A stretch of DNA of 64,000 nt from Chitinophagales bacterium (GTDB taxonomy: Bacteria > Bacteroidota > Bacteroidia > Chitinophagales > Chitinophagaceae). A program made the position numbers and the translations under genes. Positions within the stretch are counted from its first letter, which is position 1, and every line of letters begins with the position of its first letter. Positions 35,319 to 43,647 of this stretch are shown here, piece after piece. Under the pieces are notes generated by a model. That model searched no databases and was not told the origin of the DNA. It saw only the letters and a program-made list of their open reading frames with translations. Location of the stretch: the NCBI GenBank assembly GCA_017303835.1, contig JAFLBI010000001.1, positions 124,001-188,000 of the forward strand, read 5' to 3'.

Positions 35319-35366
35319 TATTCTTTACTGAGAATACATTTAATCATCAGTACCCCTTGGGTACTG
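35318..35366 (+). promoter_or_regulatory. two inverted repeats before the RND pump gene
   Basis: GTATTCT / AGAATAC (35318-35337, 6-nt loop) and CAGTACCC / GGGTACTG (35348-35366, 3-nt loop) fill the 67-nt gap. Neither is followed by a T-run. They may be operator sites or mRNA structure between the two genes. Confidence 0.4.
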
Positions 35367-35385
35367 CAACTAATTCATTGTACAT

Positions 35386-38300
35386 ATGCTGAATTCGATT
35401 ATTCAGTTCTCTATCCGCAACAAACTGCTGATAGGACTGATGACCTTAGGATTAATTATCTGGGGTAGTATCGCTGTAACCAAGCTGCCCATTGATGCTG
35501 TACCGGATATTACCAATAATCAGGTAATGATTATTACATCGGCACCAAGTCTTGGTGCACCCGATGTGGAGCGATTCATTACAGTGCCTTTGGAACAGGC
35601 TACCCGTAATGTGCCCGGTATTATTGAGCAAAGAAGTTTTTCTCGTTTTGGACTAAGTCTGGTAACCATTGTATTTGACGATAAAACAGATGTGTATTGG
35701 GCAAGGCAACAAGTGAGCGAAAGAATGGTACAAGCCCAACAGCAAATACCTGCAGGAATAGGTGCACCTGAATTAGGCCCCGTTACTACAGGATTGGGTG
35801 AAGTATTTCAATATGTTGTTAAAACCAAGCCTGGTTATGAAAGCAAATACTCACTGACAGAGTTGAGAACAATTCAAGACTGGATTGTTAGAAGACAGCT
35901 ATTGGGTACACCTGGTGTGGCTGACGTAAGCAGTTTTGGCGGTTTATTGAAACAGTTTGAAGTAGCTGTGAATACAGATAAGCTCCGGAGTTTCAATATT
36001 ACTATCAGTGATGTGTTTGATGCCGTACAGCGCAATAATCAGAATACTGGTGGTGCGTATATTGAAAAAGGCCCGAACGTACTCTTCATCAGAAGTGAAG
36101 GTTTGGTCAAAAGTTTGGATGATATCGGCGCCATTGTTGTGAAGAAACTCGATTCGGGTATACCTGTATTGGTAAGGGATGTAGCAACGGTTCAAATTGG
36201 AAGTGCAATTAGGTATGGTGCAACAGTATACAATGATCAGGGTGAAGTGGCTGGTGCTGTTGTGATGATGCTGAAAGGTGCCAATAGTAATGTGGTGATT
36301 CAGGACATCAAATCCAAGATTGCAAAAATTAGTGAATCGCTTCCTGAAGGTGTTGTAATTGAGCCATTCCTGGACAGAACCAAGATGGTTAATAATGCCA
36401 TTGGTACAGTTGAGCAGAACCTGATTGAAGGTGCATTAATCGTAGTTTTTGTGCTTGTCTTGTTCTTAGGTAATCTGAGAGCGGGTCTATTGGTAGCTTC
36501 AGTGATTCCACTATCTATGCTTTTTGCCATCATTATGATGAACCTATTTGGTGTAAGTGGTAATCTAATGAGTCTGGGTGCACTGGATTTTGGTTTGCTA
36601 GTAGATGGTGCTGTTATTATTGTAGAAGCTGTGATGCATAAACTCAGCCATCACTCGGGTTTTAAAGAGTCCACCAAACTCAATCAGCATCAAATGGATA
36701 CTGAAGTTGAGACTGCTTCCAAGAAAATGATGAATGCGGCTGTTTTTGGGCAGATCATTATCCTGATTGTTTACTTGCCTATTCTAACCTTGCAAGGCAT
36801 TGAAGGGAAAATGTTCCGTCCGATGGCCCAAACCGTTTCTTTTGCCATTTTGGGTGCTTTCTTATTATCACTCACCTATATACCTATGGTTAGCACATTG
36901 ATGCTGAGTAAGAAAATCAGTCATCATCCCACGATATCTGATAAGATGATGAAAGTGCTGCAAGCCTGGTATAAGCCAAGTCTGCAGTGGGTACTTCGTT
37001 TTCCGAAATGGGTTGTAGGTGCCAGTGCCGTAGCTTTTATACTTTCCGTATTAGTGCTAACAACTTTGGGCGGGGAATTTATACCTAAGTTGGAAGAAGG
37101 TGATTTTGCAGTTGATACAAGATTGCTCACAGGTTCTTCTTTGACTAGTACAGTTTCCACTACACAAAAAACTGCCAAAGTACTGTTGCAGCGTTTTCCT
37201 GAAGTAGAGAAAGTAGTTACAAAAATTGGCGCAGGAGAGATTCCAACAGATCCTATGCCTTTGGAAGCAGCTGATATGATGGTGATTTTGAAAGACAAAA
37301 AGCAGTGGACAAGCGCTAAAACTTTTGATGAACTTGCTGAGAAGATGAGTGAAGCTCTACAGGATGTGCCCGGTGTTGCTACTGGTTTCCAGTTCCCGGT
37401 ACAGATGCGTTTCAATGAATTAATGACTGGTGCAAGACAAGATGTGGTGTGTAAAATATTTGGTGAAGACCTGGATAGTTTAGCCAGACATGCTGCTGAG
37501 TTAGGCGAGATAATCAAGAAAATTGAAGGCGCGAAGGATTTATACATAGAAACAGTAACTGGTGTACCTCAGATGGTGATTACGTATAACCGTGAAGCTA
37601 TTGCGCGCTATGGGGCAGATGTAGAGGAAATCAATCGGGTAATTCGTGCTGCCTATGCTGGCGCAGAAGCGGGTTTGGTATTTGAAGGTGATCGTCGCTT
37701 TGCTTTGTCTGTGAAATTAGATAAAGGCATAAGGCAGGATCTTGATAATATCAGCAATCTGATGATTGGTGTTAGAGGGGGCGAGCAAGTACCGCTGCAT
37801 GTACTTGCCAATGTTTCTTTGCAGGATGGTCCTTACCAAATTCAGCGCGAAGATGCACAGCGAAGAATTACTGTTGGGTTTAATGTTCGTGGTAGAGATG
37901 TACAAAGTATTGTGAATGAATTGCAGCAAAAGGTAAGTGCTAAGATTGAACTTCCTGCCGGCTATTACATTACTTATGGCGGCGCTTATGAAAATCTGTT
38001 ACATGCTACCAAGAGATTAAGTATAGCTGTGCCGATTGCCTTATTGCTTATTTTGATGATGCTTTATTTTGCTTTCAATCAATTGAAGTATAGTTTGTTG
38101 ATCTTCTCAGCTATTCCACTATCTGCAATTGGTGGTGTATTAGCTTTATGGATCAGGGATATGCCTTTTAGTATTTCTGCAGGTGTTGGTTTTATTGCCT
38201 TGTTTGGGGTAGCAGTCTTAAATGGTATAGTATTGATAACTGAAATGAACAGACTTAAAGCAGATGGGGTGGCTGATATTAAATCTATCATTATGCAGGC

Positions 38301-39747
38301 AACGCAGATTCGTCTAAGGCCTGTATTGATGACAGCCGCAGTGGCTTCATTAGGTTTTTTACCCATGGCGATCAGTAGCGGTGCTGGCGCAGAAGTGCAA
38401 AGACCATTGGCAACAGTTGTGATTGGCGGCCTAATTAGTGCTACATTCTTAACCTTACTGGTACTGCCATGTTTGTACTTTCTCTTTGAGCATATTAAAC
38501 CAAGGAAAAAGAAACACCATGTTGTTGCGGTTGTATTCCTTTTGTTTGCTTCAGTAACAGCGCAGGCGCAGACAGCATATCCGGTTAAAGAGCAGGATTT
38601 ATTGCTATTGGCTCGTGAAAAGGCAATGGTAATTCAGCAGCAATTGCTGCAGGAGCAATTTGCAAAAGCTATGTTGGGTACGGCTAGGGATATACCCAAG
38701 ACGCAGGTGCTTACAGAATTGGGTAACTATAACAGCATCAGCTTTGATGGTAAGCTTTCGCTTATTCAAAACTTTGCTTCACCGGGCTACTACAGAGATC
38801 GAAGGGTTTTATTAGAAACTTATGTACAAAGGGCTAAGCAATACACGATATTACAGCAAACTGATCTGGATAAGCTGATGCGGGAATTGTATTTAGATAT
38901 GCAATACCTGCAGTTGAGAAAATTGGTATTGATGCAAATGGATAGTGTATACAGCGGTTATGTGCAAAAAGCTGCATTGCGATACGAAAAAGGGGAAACC
39001 AATTTGCTGGAGAAAGTGAGCTTGGAGAATTATGCCAGACAGACAAAACTAATGCTGGGCAATCTTGACCAGGATGTTAAGGCTGTGCAACAACAATTGT
39101 CTATTCTATTACAGACAGAGCATGCTTGGTTACCTGCTGATCCATTGAGTCCGGGTAAGCGTTTATTCGATACTGCATTGATTAGACAACACCCCCTTCT
39201 TGGCGTGTATCAGTCGCAGATTGTTTCGGCTAAGGCTGAGACTGATGTAGAAAAAAGCAGGATGGCGCCTGAGTGGCAGGTGGGTTACAATAATCAGTCG
39301 CTAATTGGCTGGCAAACAAAAAAGGATAAAACAGAGAGCTATGCTGATTTTGGCAGAAGGTTTAGTTCCTTAACTGCAGGACTAACTGTTCCTTTGTTTA
39401 ATCAGGCTGGCAAAAGCAGGGTAGCAGCGGCTAAGATTAATGAAGCGATTACTTCAACACATGCAGGTATTGTATTGCAGGATTTGCAAAGCAAACTTGC
39501 AATAGAGTGGCAGTCGTATCAAAAACATCGTGCAACCATTCAATACTATGAGCAAACTGCATTGAAGCAGGCTGAATTAATTATTCAGACAGCAAATCTT
39601 CAGTATCAGAATGGTGCCATCAGCTATCTTGAATGGGGCATTCTTGTTCAACAAGCTTTTGATATTCGAGTTCAATATATTGAAGCTTTACGCAGCTGTC
39701 GGATGGCAGAAATCATGTTATTGTATTTATTACCTGAAAAAAAATAA
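35386..39747 (+). CDS. CzcA/CusA heavy-metal RND efflux pump fused to a TolC-like outer-membrane factor
   Basis: This protein has 1453 residues. Residues 1-1040 form a heavy-metal RND transporter: first helix RNKLLIGLMTLGLIIWGSI, TM4 proton-relay motif DFGLLVDGAVIIVEAVM, and pore region VQMRFNELMTGARQDVV, which is closer to CzcA than to CusA. After KPRKKKHH (about 1038-1045) comes a signal-peptide-like stretch (VVAVVFLLFASVTAQAQ, 1046-1062). A TolC-type coiled-coil domain rich in Gln follows to the end. Such fusions are known in Bacteroidota. It exports divalent or monovalent metal ions; the exact ion is not clear. The adaptor gene follows after 4 nt. Confidence 0.93.
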   Translation: MLNSIIQFSIRNKLLIGLMTLGLIIWGSIAVTKLPIDAVPDITNNQVMIITSAPSLGAPDVERFITVPLEQATRNVPGIIEQRSFSRFGLSLVTIVFDDKTDVYWARQQVSERMVQAQQQIPAGIGAPELGPVTTGLGEVFQYVVKTKPGYESKYSLTELRTIQDWIVRRQLLGTPGVADVSSFGGLLKQFEVAVNTDKLRSFNITISDVFDAVQRNNQNTGGAYIEKGPNVLFIRSEGLVKSLDDIGAIVVKKLDSGIPVLVRDVATVQIGSAIRYGATVYNDQGEVAGAVVMMLKGANSNVVIQDIKSKIAKISESLPEGVVIEPFLDRTKMVNNAIGTVEQNLIEGALIVVFVLVLFLGNLRAGLLVASVIPLSMLFAIIMMNLFGVSGNLMSLGALDFGLLVDGAVIIVEAVMHKLSHHSGFKESTKLNQHQMDTEVETASKKMMNAAVFGQIIILIVYLPILTLQGIEGKMFRPMAQTVSFAILGAFLLSLTYIPMVSTLMLSKKISHHPTISDKMMKVLQAWYKPSLQWVLRFPKWVVGASAVAFILSVLVLTTLGGEFIPKLEEGDFAVDTRLLTGSSLTSTVSTTQKTAKVLLQRFPEVEKVVTKIGAGEIPTDPMPLEAADMMVILKDKKQWTSAKTFDELAEKMSEALQDVPGVATGFQFPVQMRFNELMTGARQDVVCKIFGEDLDSLARHAAELGEIIKKIEGAKDLYIETVTGVPQMVITYNREAIARYGADVEEINRVIRAAYAGAEAGLVFEGDRRFALSVKLDKGIRQDLDNISNLMIGVRGGEQVPLHVLANVSLQDGPYQIQREDAQRRITVGFNVRGRDVQSIVNELQQKVSAKIELPAGYYITYGGAYENLLHATKRLSIAVPIALLLILMMLYFAFNQLKYSLLIFSAIPLSAIGGVLALWIRDMPFSISAGVGFIALFGVAVLNGIVLITEMNRLKADGVADIKSIIMQATQIRLRPVLMTAAVASLGFLPMAISSGAGAEVQRPLATVVIGGLISATFLTLLVLPCLYFLFEHIKPRKKKHHVVAVVFLLFASVTAQAQTAYPVKEQDLLLLAREKAMVIQQQLLQEQFAKAMLGTARDIPKTQVLTELGNYNSISFDGKLSLIQNFASPGYYRDRRVLLETYVQRAKQYTILQQTDLDKLMRELYLDMQYLQLRKLVLMQMDSVYSGYVQKAALRYEKGETNLLEKVSLENYARQTKLMLGNLDQDVKAVQQQLSILLQTEHAWLPADPLSPGKRLFDTALIRQHPLLGVYQSQIVSAKAETDVEKSRMAPEWQVGYNNQSLIGWQTKKDKTESYADFGRRFSSLTAGLTVPLFNQAGKSRVAAAKINEAITSTHAGIVLQDLQSKLAIEWQSYQKHRATIQYYEQTALKQAELIIQTANLQYQNGAISYLEWGILVQQAFDIRVQYIEALRSCRMAEIMLLYLLPEKK

Positions 39748-39751
39748 TCAG

Positions 39752-40888
39752 ATGAAATATATAGGAATAATCTTTGGCTTAACCCTGCTCTTTTCTTGTA
39801 AAGAAAAAGCAGTGGAATCAACAGATAAAGATTCGGTTGCGATTATGGAAGAAATGGTAGCGCTAACACCCGCGCAGGCAAAAAACGCAGCTATTGAAAC
39901 GGGTAAGCCTGTTATGCAGCCGGTTATTACCACAATTAAAGTAAATGGAATGGTGGATGTGCCACCACAAAGCTTGATTTCTGTCAGCTTTCCGCTGGGT
40001 GGTTATCTTAAGCAATCTCATTTATTGCCAGGAACAAGTGTGCGTAAAGGCGAAGTGATTGCTGTGATGGAAGATCAGAGTTATGTGCAATTGCAGCAAG
40101 ATTATCTAATGGCTAAAGCCAGAATGGAATACCTGCAGGCAGATGTGGAGCGTCAGCAATCATTGAGTGCACAGGATGCAACCAGTAAGAAGTCTTATCA
40201 GCAGGTACAAGCTGAGTATAAAACCCAGCAAGTATTGATTAAAGCATTGGAAGAAAAATTACGCATAATTGGTATACAGCCTGAGCAATTACAGGTAAAC
40301 AATATTTCCAGAACTGTACCTGTTCGATCTCCAATTAATGGATATGTAACCAAGATAAATGTTAACGTAGGCAAATATGTGAACCCGGCAGATGTATTGT
40401 TTGAATTGGTAGATCCAAACGATATCCATGCGGCACTTACGGTTTTTGAGAAAGATTTTGCTTTGGTACGGAAAGGTATGCAGGCTAAAGTTGCTTTAGC
40501 TGATCAGCCTGAGAAACAGTATCCAGTTGAAGTAATTCTAACTACCCGTAATATTGATGCAAACAGAAGTGGTTTGGTGCATTGCCATTTTGAACAAAAA
40601 TCTCACGATTTATTGCCTGGCATGTTTTTGACAGGCGAGTTTCAACTTAAGCAACCTGAAGCTGCTGTTATTGGTGAAGATGCAGTTGTTCGTTTTGAGG
40701 GTAAGGAGTATGTGTTTCTGGTGAAGGGTCAGCAGCAGTATTTGTTGCAGGCTGTAGAAACTGCACCAGCTGGAAAAGGTATGCTGGTCTTAAAGCCACA
40801 AGCCGGGATTGATTGGAAGTCGACCAGTATAGCGGTAAAAAACACACATGTATTATTGGGTAAACTGAAAAATAAGATGGAAGATTAA
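39752..40888 (+). CDS. RND periplasmic adaptor lipoprotein (CusB/CzcB-like)
   Basis: This 378-residue protein starts at ATG 39752 (MKYIGIIFGLTLLFSCKEKA), with a lipobox LFSC at Cys16. It has a membrane-fusion layout. A barrel/lipoyl half (SLISVSFPLGGYLKQSHLLP, GTSVRKGEVIAVMEDQSYVQ) leads to an alpha-hairpin (LQQDYLMAKARMEYLQADVE). The second lipoyl half is VRSPINGYVTKINVNVGKYV, and a beta-barrel domain follows. It links the pump at 35386 to the outer-membrane part. Its stop codon lies inside a long hairpin. Confidence 0.92.
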   Translation: MKYIGIIFGLTLLFSCKEKAVESTDKDSVAIMEEMVALTPAQAKNAAIETGKPVMQPVITTIKVNGMVDVPPQSLISVSFPLGGYLKQSHLLPGTSVRKGEVIAVMEDQSYVQLQQDYLMAKARMEYLQADVERQQSLSAQDATSKKSYQQVQAEYKTQQVLIKALEEKLRIIGIQPEQLQVNNISRTVPVRSPINGYVTKINVNVGKYVNPADVLFELVDPNDIHAALTVFEKDFALVRKGMQAKVALADQPEKQYPVEVILTTRNIDANRSGLVHCHFEQKSHDLLPGMFLTGEFQLKQPEAAVIGEDAVVRFEGKEYVFLVKGQQQYLLQAVETAPAGKGMLVLKPQAGIDWKSTSIAVKNTHVLLGKLKNKMED

Positions 40889-40904
40889 TCAATCTTCCAT
40901 CTTA
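40873..40904. terminator. 14-bp palindrome shared by two convergent gene ends
   Basis: TAAGATGGAAGATT and its exact complement enclose the 4-nt loop AATC. The left arm ends in the adaptor gene's TAA, and the right arm includes the stop region of the minus-strand gene at 40902. There is no long T-run, so it is a probable bidirectional 3'-end structure. Confidence 0.6.
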
Positions 40905-41162
40905 CTCAGACTTGCTTTGTTTTTTCACTTTCGCTTCTTTTCTGAGAATACCAAAATAAGCAACGCCAAAGGAGATGATGATTCGTGCAATCCATGATCT
41001 GGGCTTGATATTCTGAGCAATCCATTCATTGATGGCCTGCTCGAGTGATAAACCTTTGATTAGATCGTAAACTAGTTCAATGATTAGTCCAAAAACTGTT
41101 ATACCTATAAACAACTTGATGGTTTCAATAAGTAGTTCTTGGTTAGACTGTTTCAAAGGCAT
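40902..41162 (-). CDS. small membrane protein, unknown
   Basis: This 86-residue protein has two likely membrane helices (LFIGITVFGLIIELVYDLI and the weaker IARIIISFGVAYFGI) and a basic tail KEAKVKKQSKSE. I recognise no family. It lies 2 nt after another small membrane protein gene, so the two probably work together. Direct neighbours of the metal pump are on the opposite strand, so a role in efflux is not implied. Confidence 0.65.
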   Translation of the reverse strand: MPLKQSNQELLIETIKLFIGITVFGLIIELVYDLIKGLSLEQAINEWIAQNIKPRSWIARIIISFGVAYFGILRKEAKVKKQSKSE

Positions 41163-41164
41163 AC

Positions 41165-41416
41165 TTATTTGATTTTCTTATTCAGTCTTTTTTCGGATGC
41201 AAGTATCATCTTGCTGAATAAAATAGCTATCAAGAACATGAAAAATAAGCTTTCAGTACTCAAATCGTTATTTAACCAGGTCTGATAGTGTTTGTGAAAA
41301 TCTCCTCTTCTTAAGCCTTCATAGAGTGGACCTAATGCAAAGCTTGTAAATAATAGAAACAAAAGATACCACAGTAAAGTAAATAAGAATCGATTATGGT
41401 ACAGGTTCTTTTTCAC
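41165..41416 (-). CDS. small membrane protein, unknown, GTG start
   Basis: This 83-residue protein starts with GTG (KKNLYHNRFLFTLLWYLLF). Two helices (FLFTLLWYLLFLLFTSFAL, ESLFFMFLIAILFSKMIL) flank a polar segment GLRRGDFHKHYQTWLNNDLS. No family is recognised. It is co-directional with and 2 nt from the gene at 40902, and no Met codon near the start offers an alternative. Confidence 0.6.
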   Translation of the reverse strand: MKKNLYHNRFLFTLLWYLLFLLFTSFALGPLYEGLRRGDFHKHYQTWLNNDLSTESLFFMFLIAILFSKMILASEKRLNKKIK

Positions 41417-41473
41417 CTCACTAATTTAGAAAGAGGTCACGAAGAAAATTAGGTGTTCTTATAACCGATGGTT

Positions 41474-42673
41474 TTACTCTTCGAAGTAGGCCTGACTGCC
41501 ACCCACCCAGGTTTTATCCTGATTATAGCGTACGCCAATCATTTTACCCTTGCTTAAGCGTGCGAGATTGTTTACGGGTATAGGTCTTTCAGTTCCCGGT
41601 TTCCAAAAATAGAAAATACGGATTTCGGCTTTTGCTGGAACATCTGGAGTTGGAATAATATCAGCATATTGGACTTTGCGCTGTAAAATCCAGTTTTCAG
41701 GGTCTTTGACTGCGTCAATATCTGACTGTTGTACATCTATCACAACGCCCTGTCCAGCAAATGAGAATAGTGGCTTTAATACATAGTTTTCCAGATCTTC
41801 CGGTATCTCCTTGATTTCATTTAAAAACTTTGTCTTGGGTACATAAGGGTGATCAATATAAGGCAAAGTGTATTTGCTGATACGATAAAACCAGTTTGGG
41901 TGTGGCACCCAGGTAAGGTCAAGGTCTTCCAGCAATACTTTTCCTTTTTCTTGAATCTCGGCAGACTGCTGCTGTAGGTCATCAAAAATGATCCGATTGT
42001 ATACTCGTTTGATCTGTACACGCTTACCCGCTTTATTCAGGTAGAACAATTTTCTTCCTTCCTGAATTAAATCGGTTAGACAAACAATGGGTATGTTCAA
42101 ATAATCTTGTGTGCAATAAAAGTCAATCTTGGTTTTTTGTTCGTGTGGTAGAATCTCTAACAATACCACCTCTTCTTTGGCACAATCACCGACAATAATG
42201 TCTTTCAGTAATTCCAGATAGCTTTCTTTAGTAAGCCCGCTTAAATACGGGCTATAACCTTGCGGGATATCAAAAAATTGACGAGTAATTTCATCATGAA
42301 AAACCTGATATGCAAAAAGCGTAGGGAAGCCTTGCATTTCAATCAGCTGTGGTTCAAACTCGCCTTCAGTATTCTGACAGATGCCAAAATCAAATGCAAT
42401 GAAATGGGTATGTTCGTCCTCATTGGGCACACGAACATTTTCAGGTATGGCATGTGAAGTAAGTGTCTTGAAGTTGTACTGTGTTATTACATCTACAATA
42501 GACTCACAGGCATTGATAATCTTATCTTTAAAAGATTTGTCTATGAAAACAGGTGTTTCAGCCACGCGGAATTGAATTGCATCTGTATGTTGTGCATGTA
42601 AGGCTTTCAGGTAAGCCTGGTATTGTGTTTCTGAAAATTGCTGATTGTATGCGGATCTGATAGCAGGAACCAT
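41474..42673 (-). CDS. ATP-grasp-like ligase candidate, partner of the adjacent amidotransferase
   Basis: This 399-residue protein starts at ATG 42673; the upstream open frame overlaps the next gene. The C-terminal part has NYVLKPLFSFAGQGVVI (Lys300 and a Gly loop at 304-309), WILQRKVQYADII and an acidic-basic stretch KAEIRIFYFW, the order found in ATP-grasp enzymes. The N-terminal part has FIAFDFGICQNTEGEFEPQL followed by IEMQGFP. This resembles circularly permuted or glutathionylspermidine-synthase-like ATP-grasp proteins. The substrate is unknown. It lies 62 nt after the glutamine amidotransferase gene. Confidence 0.6.
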   Translation of the reverse strand: MVPAIRSAYNQQFSETQYQAYLKALHAQHTDAIQFRVAETPVFIDKSFKDKIINACESIVDVITQYNFKTLTSHAIPENVRVPNEDEHTHFIAFDFGICQNTEGEFEPQLIEMQGFPTLFAYQVFHDEITRQFFDIPQGYSPYLSGLTKESYLELLKDIIVGDCAKEEVVLLEILPHEQKTKIDFYCTQDYLNIPIVCLTDLIQEGRKLFYLNKAGKRVQIKRVYNRIIFDDLQQQSAEIQEKGKVLLEDLDLTWVPHPNWFYRISKYTLPYIDHPYVPKTKFLNEIKEIPEDLENYVLKPLFSFAGQGVVIDVQQSDIDAVKDPENWILQRKVQYADIIPTPDVPAKAEIRIFYFWKPGTERPIPVNNLARLSKGKMIGVRYNQDKTWVGGSQAYFEE

Positions 42674-42735
42674 AAGGTTGCTTTTATCCAAAATACACCA
42701 TACTCGGGAAACTGTGATTGTTTTGAGCAGAATCT

Positions 42736-43575
42736 TTAGGCAGAAACGGTTTCCCCGATTGCGTAGTTCAGGAAATTGGGTATGATGTGGCTGTAGGTCC
42801 ACATGATTTTTTCAGGATCCTGCAATTGTTCCACCATGCTGCTCCATTTTGCTTCGCCATGGTTTTCAATGACCTGTTGTTTTTTATCTTCCCGCTGCAG
42901 GTACATACTCATACCAATGGCATCTGCTTCTGGATGGAACTGTGTGCCGATAAAGTAGTCATTGAAACGAACTGCCATTACTGCCCGTTCATAGGGTACG
43001 TGCGGGCGCATTTTTTCAATAGCGAGTATTTTACCACCCATCTCGCGAATGCGATCATGATTGGGTTGTATAACCTGATAATCCCTGCTGTCCACAGCAT
43101 AGAAAGGATCACGTAGTCCTTCAAATAAGACTTCTTCCTGACCGTCTTCCAGCATATGAATAGGGAAAACACCAAATGAGGTTGATTTACGTTTGCAAAC
43201 CAAACCCACCTCATAATGTCTGCATGCTAACTGAAAACTATGGCAGATAAATAAGATGTGTTTCTTGTCGGCAGTTTCTGCCTGCTTGTTCCAGGCTTCC
43301 ACGCTGTTGAGCCATTGGAAATAGGCTTTCTCCCAATCACTGCCTTCTGTGTCTAAAGGTGAGCCGGGTCCACCGCTGGAGATATACATATCGAAACTGG
43401 TATCGGGTGTTTCCAGTTTTTGGCGTACGTCAAATTCTTCATAACGCACATCCAGTTGCTGCATTTCGCCCCAAGTATTGATGAGTTCGCGAATACAACG
43501 CATGCCCTGATTGGGCTGACCCTCGTATAAATCCAATATTGCTACCCTTATTTTTCGTGTATCCTGCCAACTCAT
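42736..43575 (-). CDS. class-I glutamine amidotransferase-like protein
   Basis: This 279-residue protein starts at ATG 43575 (MSWQDTRKIRVAILDLYEGQ). It has the full GATase-I set: ISSGGPGSP, nucleophile Cys111 in ICHSFQLACRHYE, and the His214/Glu216 pair in TQFHPEADAIG. It therefore should release ammonia from glutamine or cleave a gamma-glutamyl bond. The neighbour downstream is an ATP-grasp-like protein, so ammonia or amine transfer in a ligation reaction is plausible. Confidence 0.85.
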   Translation of the reverse strand: MSWQDTRKIRVAILDLYEGQPNQGMRCIRELINTWGEMQQLDVRYEEFDVRQKLETPDTSFDMYISSGGPGSPLDTEGSDWEKAYFQWLNSVEAWNKQAETADKKHILFICHSFQLACRHYEVGLVCKRKSTSFGVFPIHMLEDGQEEVLFEGLRDPFYAVDSRDYQVIQPNHDRIREMGGKILAIEKMRPHVPYERAVMAVRFNDYFIGTQFHPEADAIGMSMYLQREDKKQQVIENHGEAKWSSMVEQLQDPEKIMWTYSHIIPNFLNYAIGETVSA

Positions 43576-43581
43576 ACGGCG

Positions 43582-43610
43582 CAAAAGTACAAATTAAAGC
43601 CCGCCATCAA
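43582..43610 (-). promoter_or_regulatory. promoter of the amidotransferase/ATP-grasp pair
   Basis: On the minus strand, TTG (43610-43608) and TACTTTTG (43589-43582) are separated by 18 bp. The box ends 6 nt before the ATG. The -33 element lies within the loop of the upstream gene's terminator. Confidence 0.75.
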
Positions 43611-43620
43611 AGGGCGGGCT
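43598..43620 (-). terminator. terminator of the M42 peptidase gene
   Basis: An 8-bp perfect stem AGCCCGCC / GGCGGGCT with a 7-nt loop is followed on the minus strand by TTAATTTGT. It overlaps the promoter of the next minus-strand gene. Confidence 0.8.
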
Positions 43621-43647
43621 ATCCACATATCGTTAGTGTGCTGATTA

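Noticed and set aside
38485-38580. Sequencing error joining two genes (RND pump and TolC)
   Set aside because: The frame is open through the joint without a stop, the basic and hydrophobic segment is well formed, and RND-TolC fusions of about 1450 residues are known in Bacteroidota.
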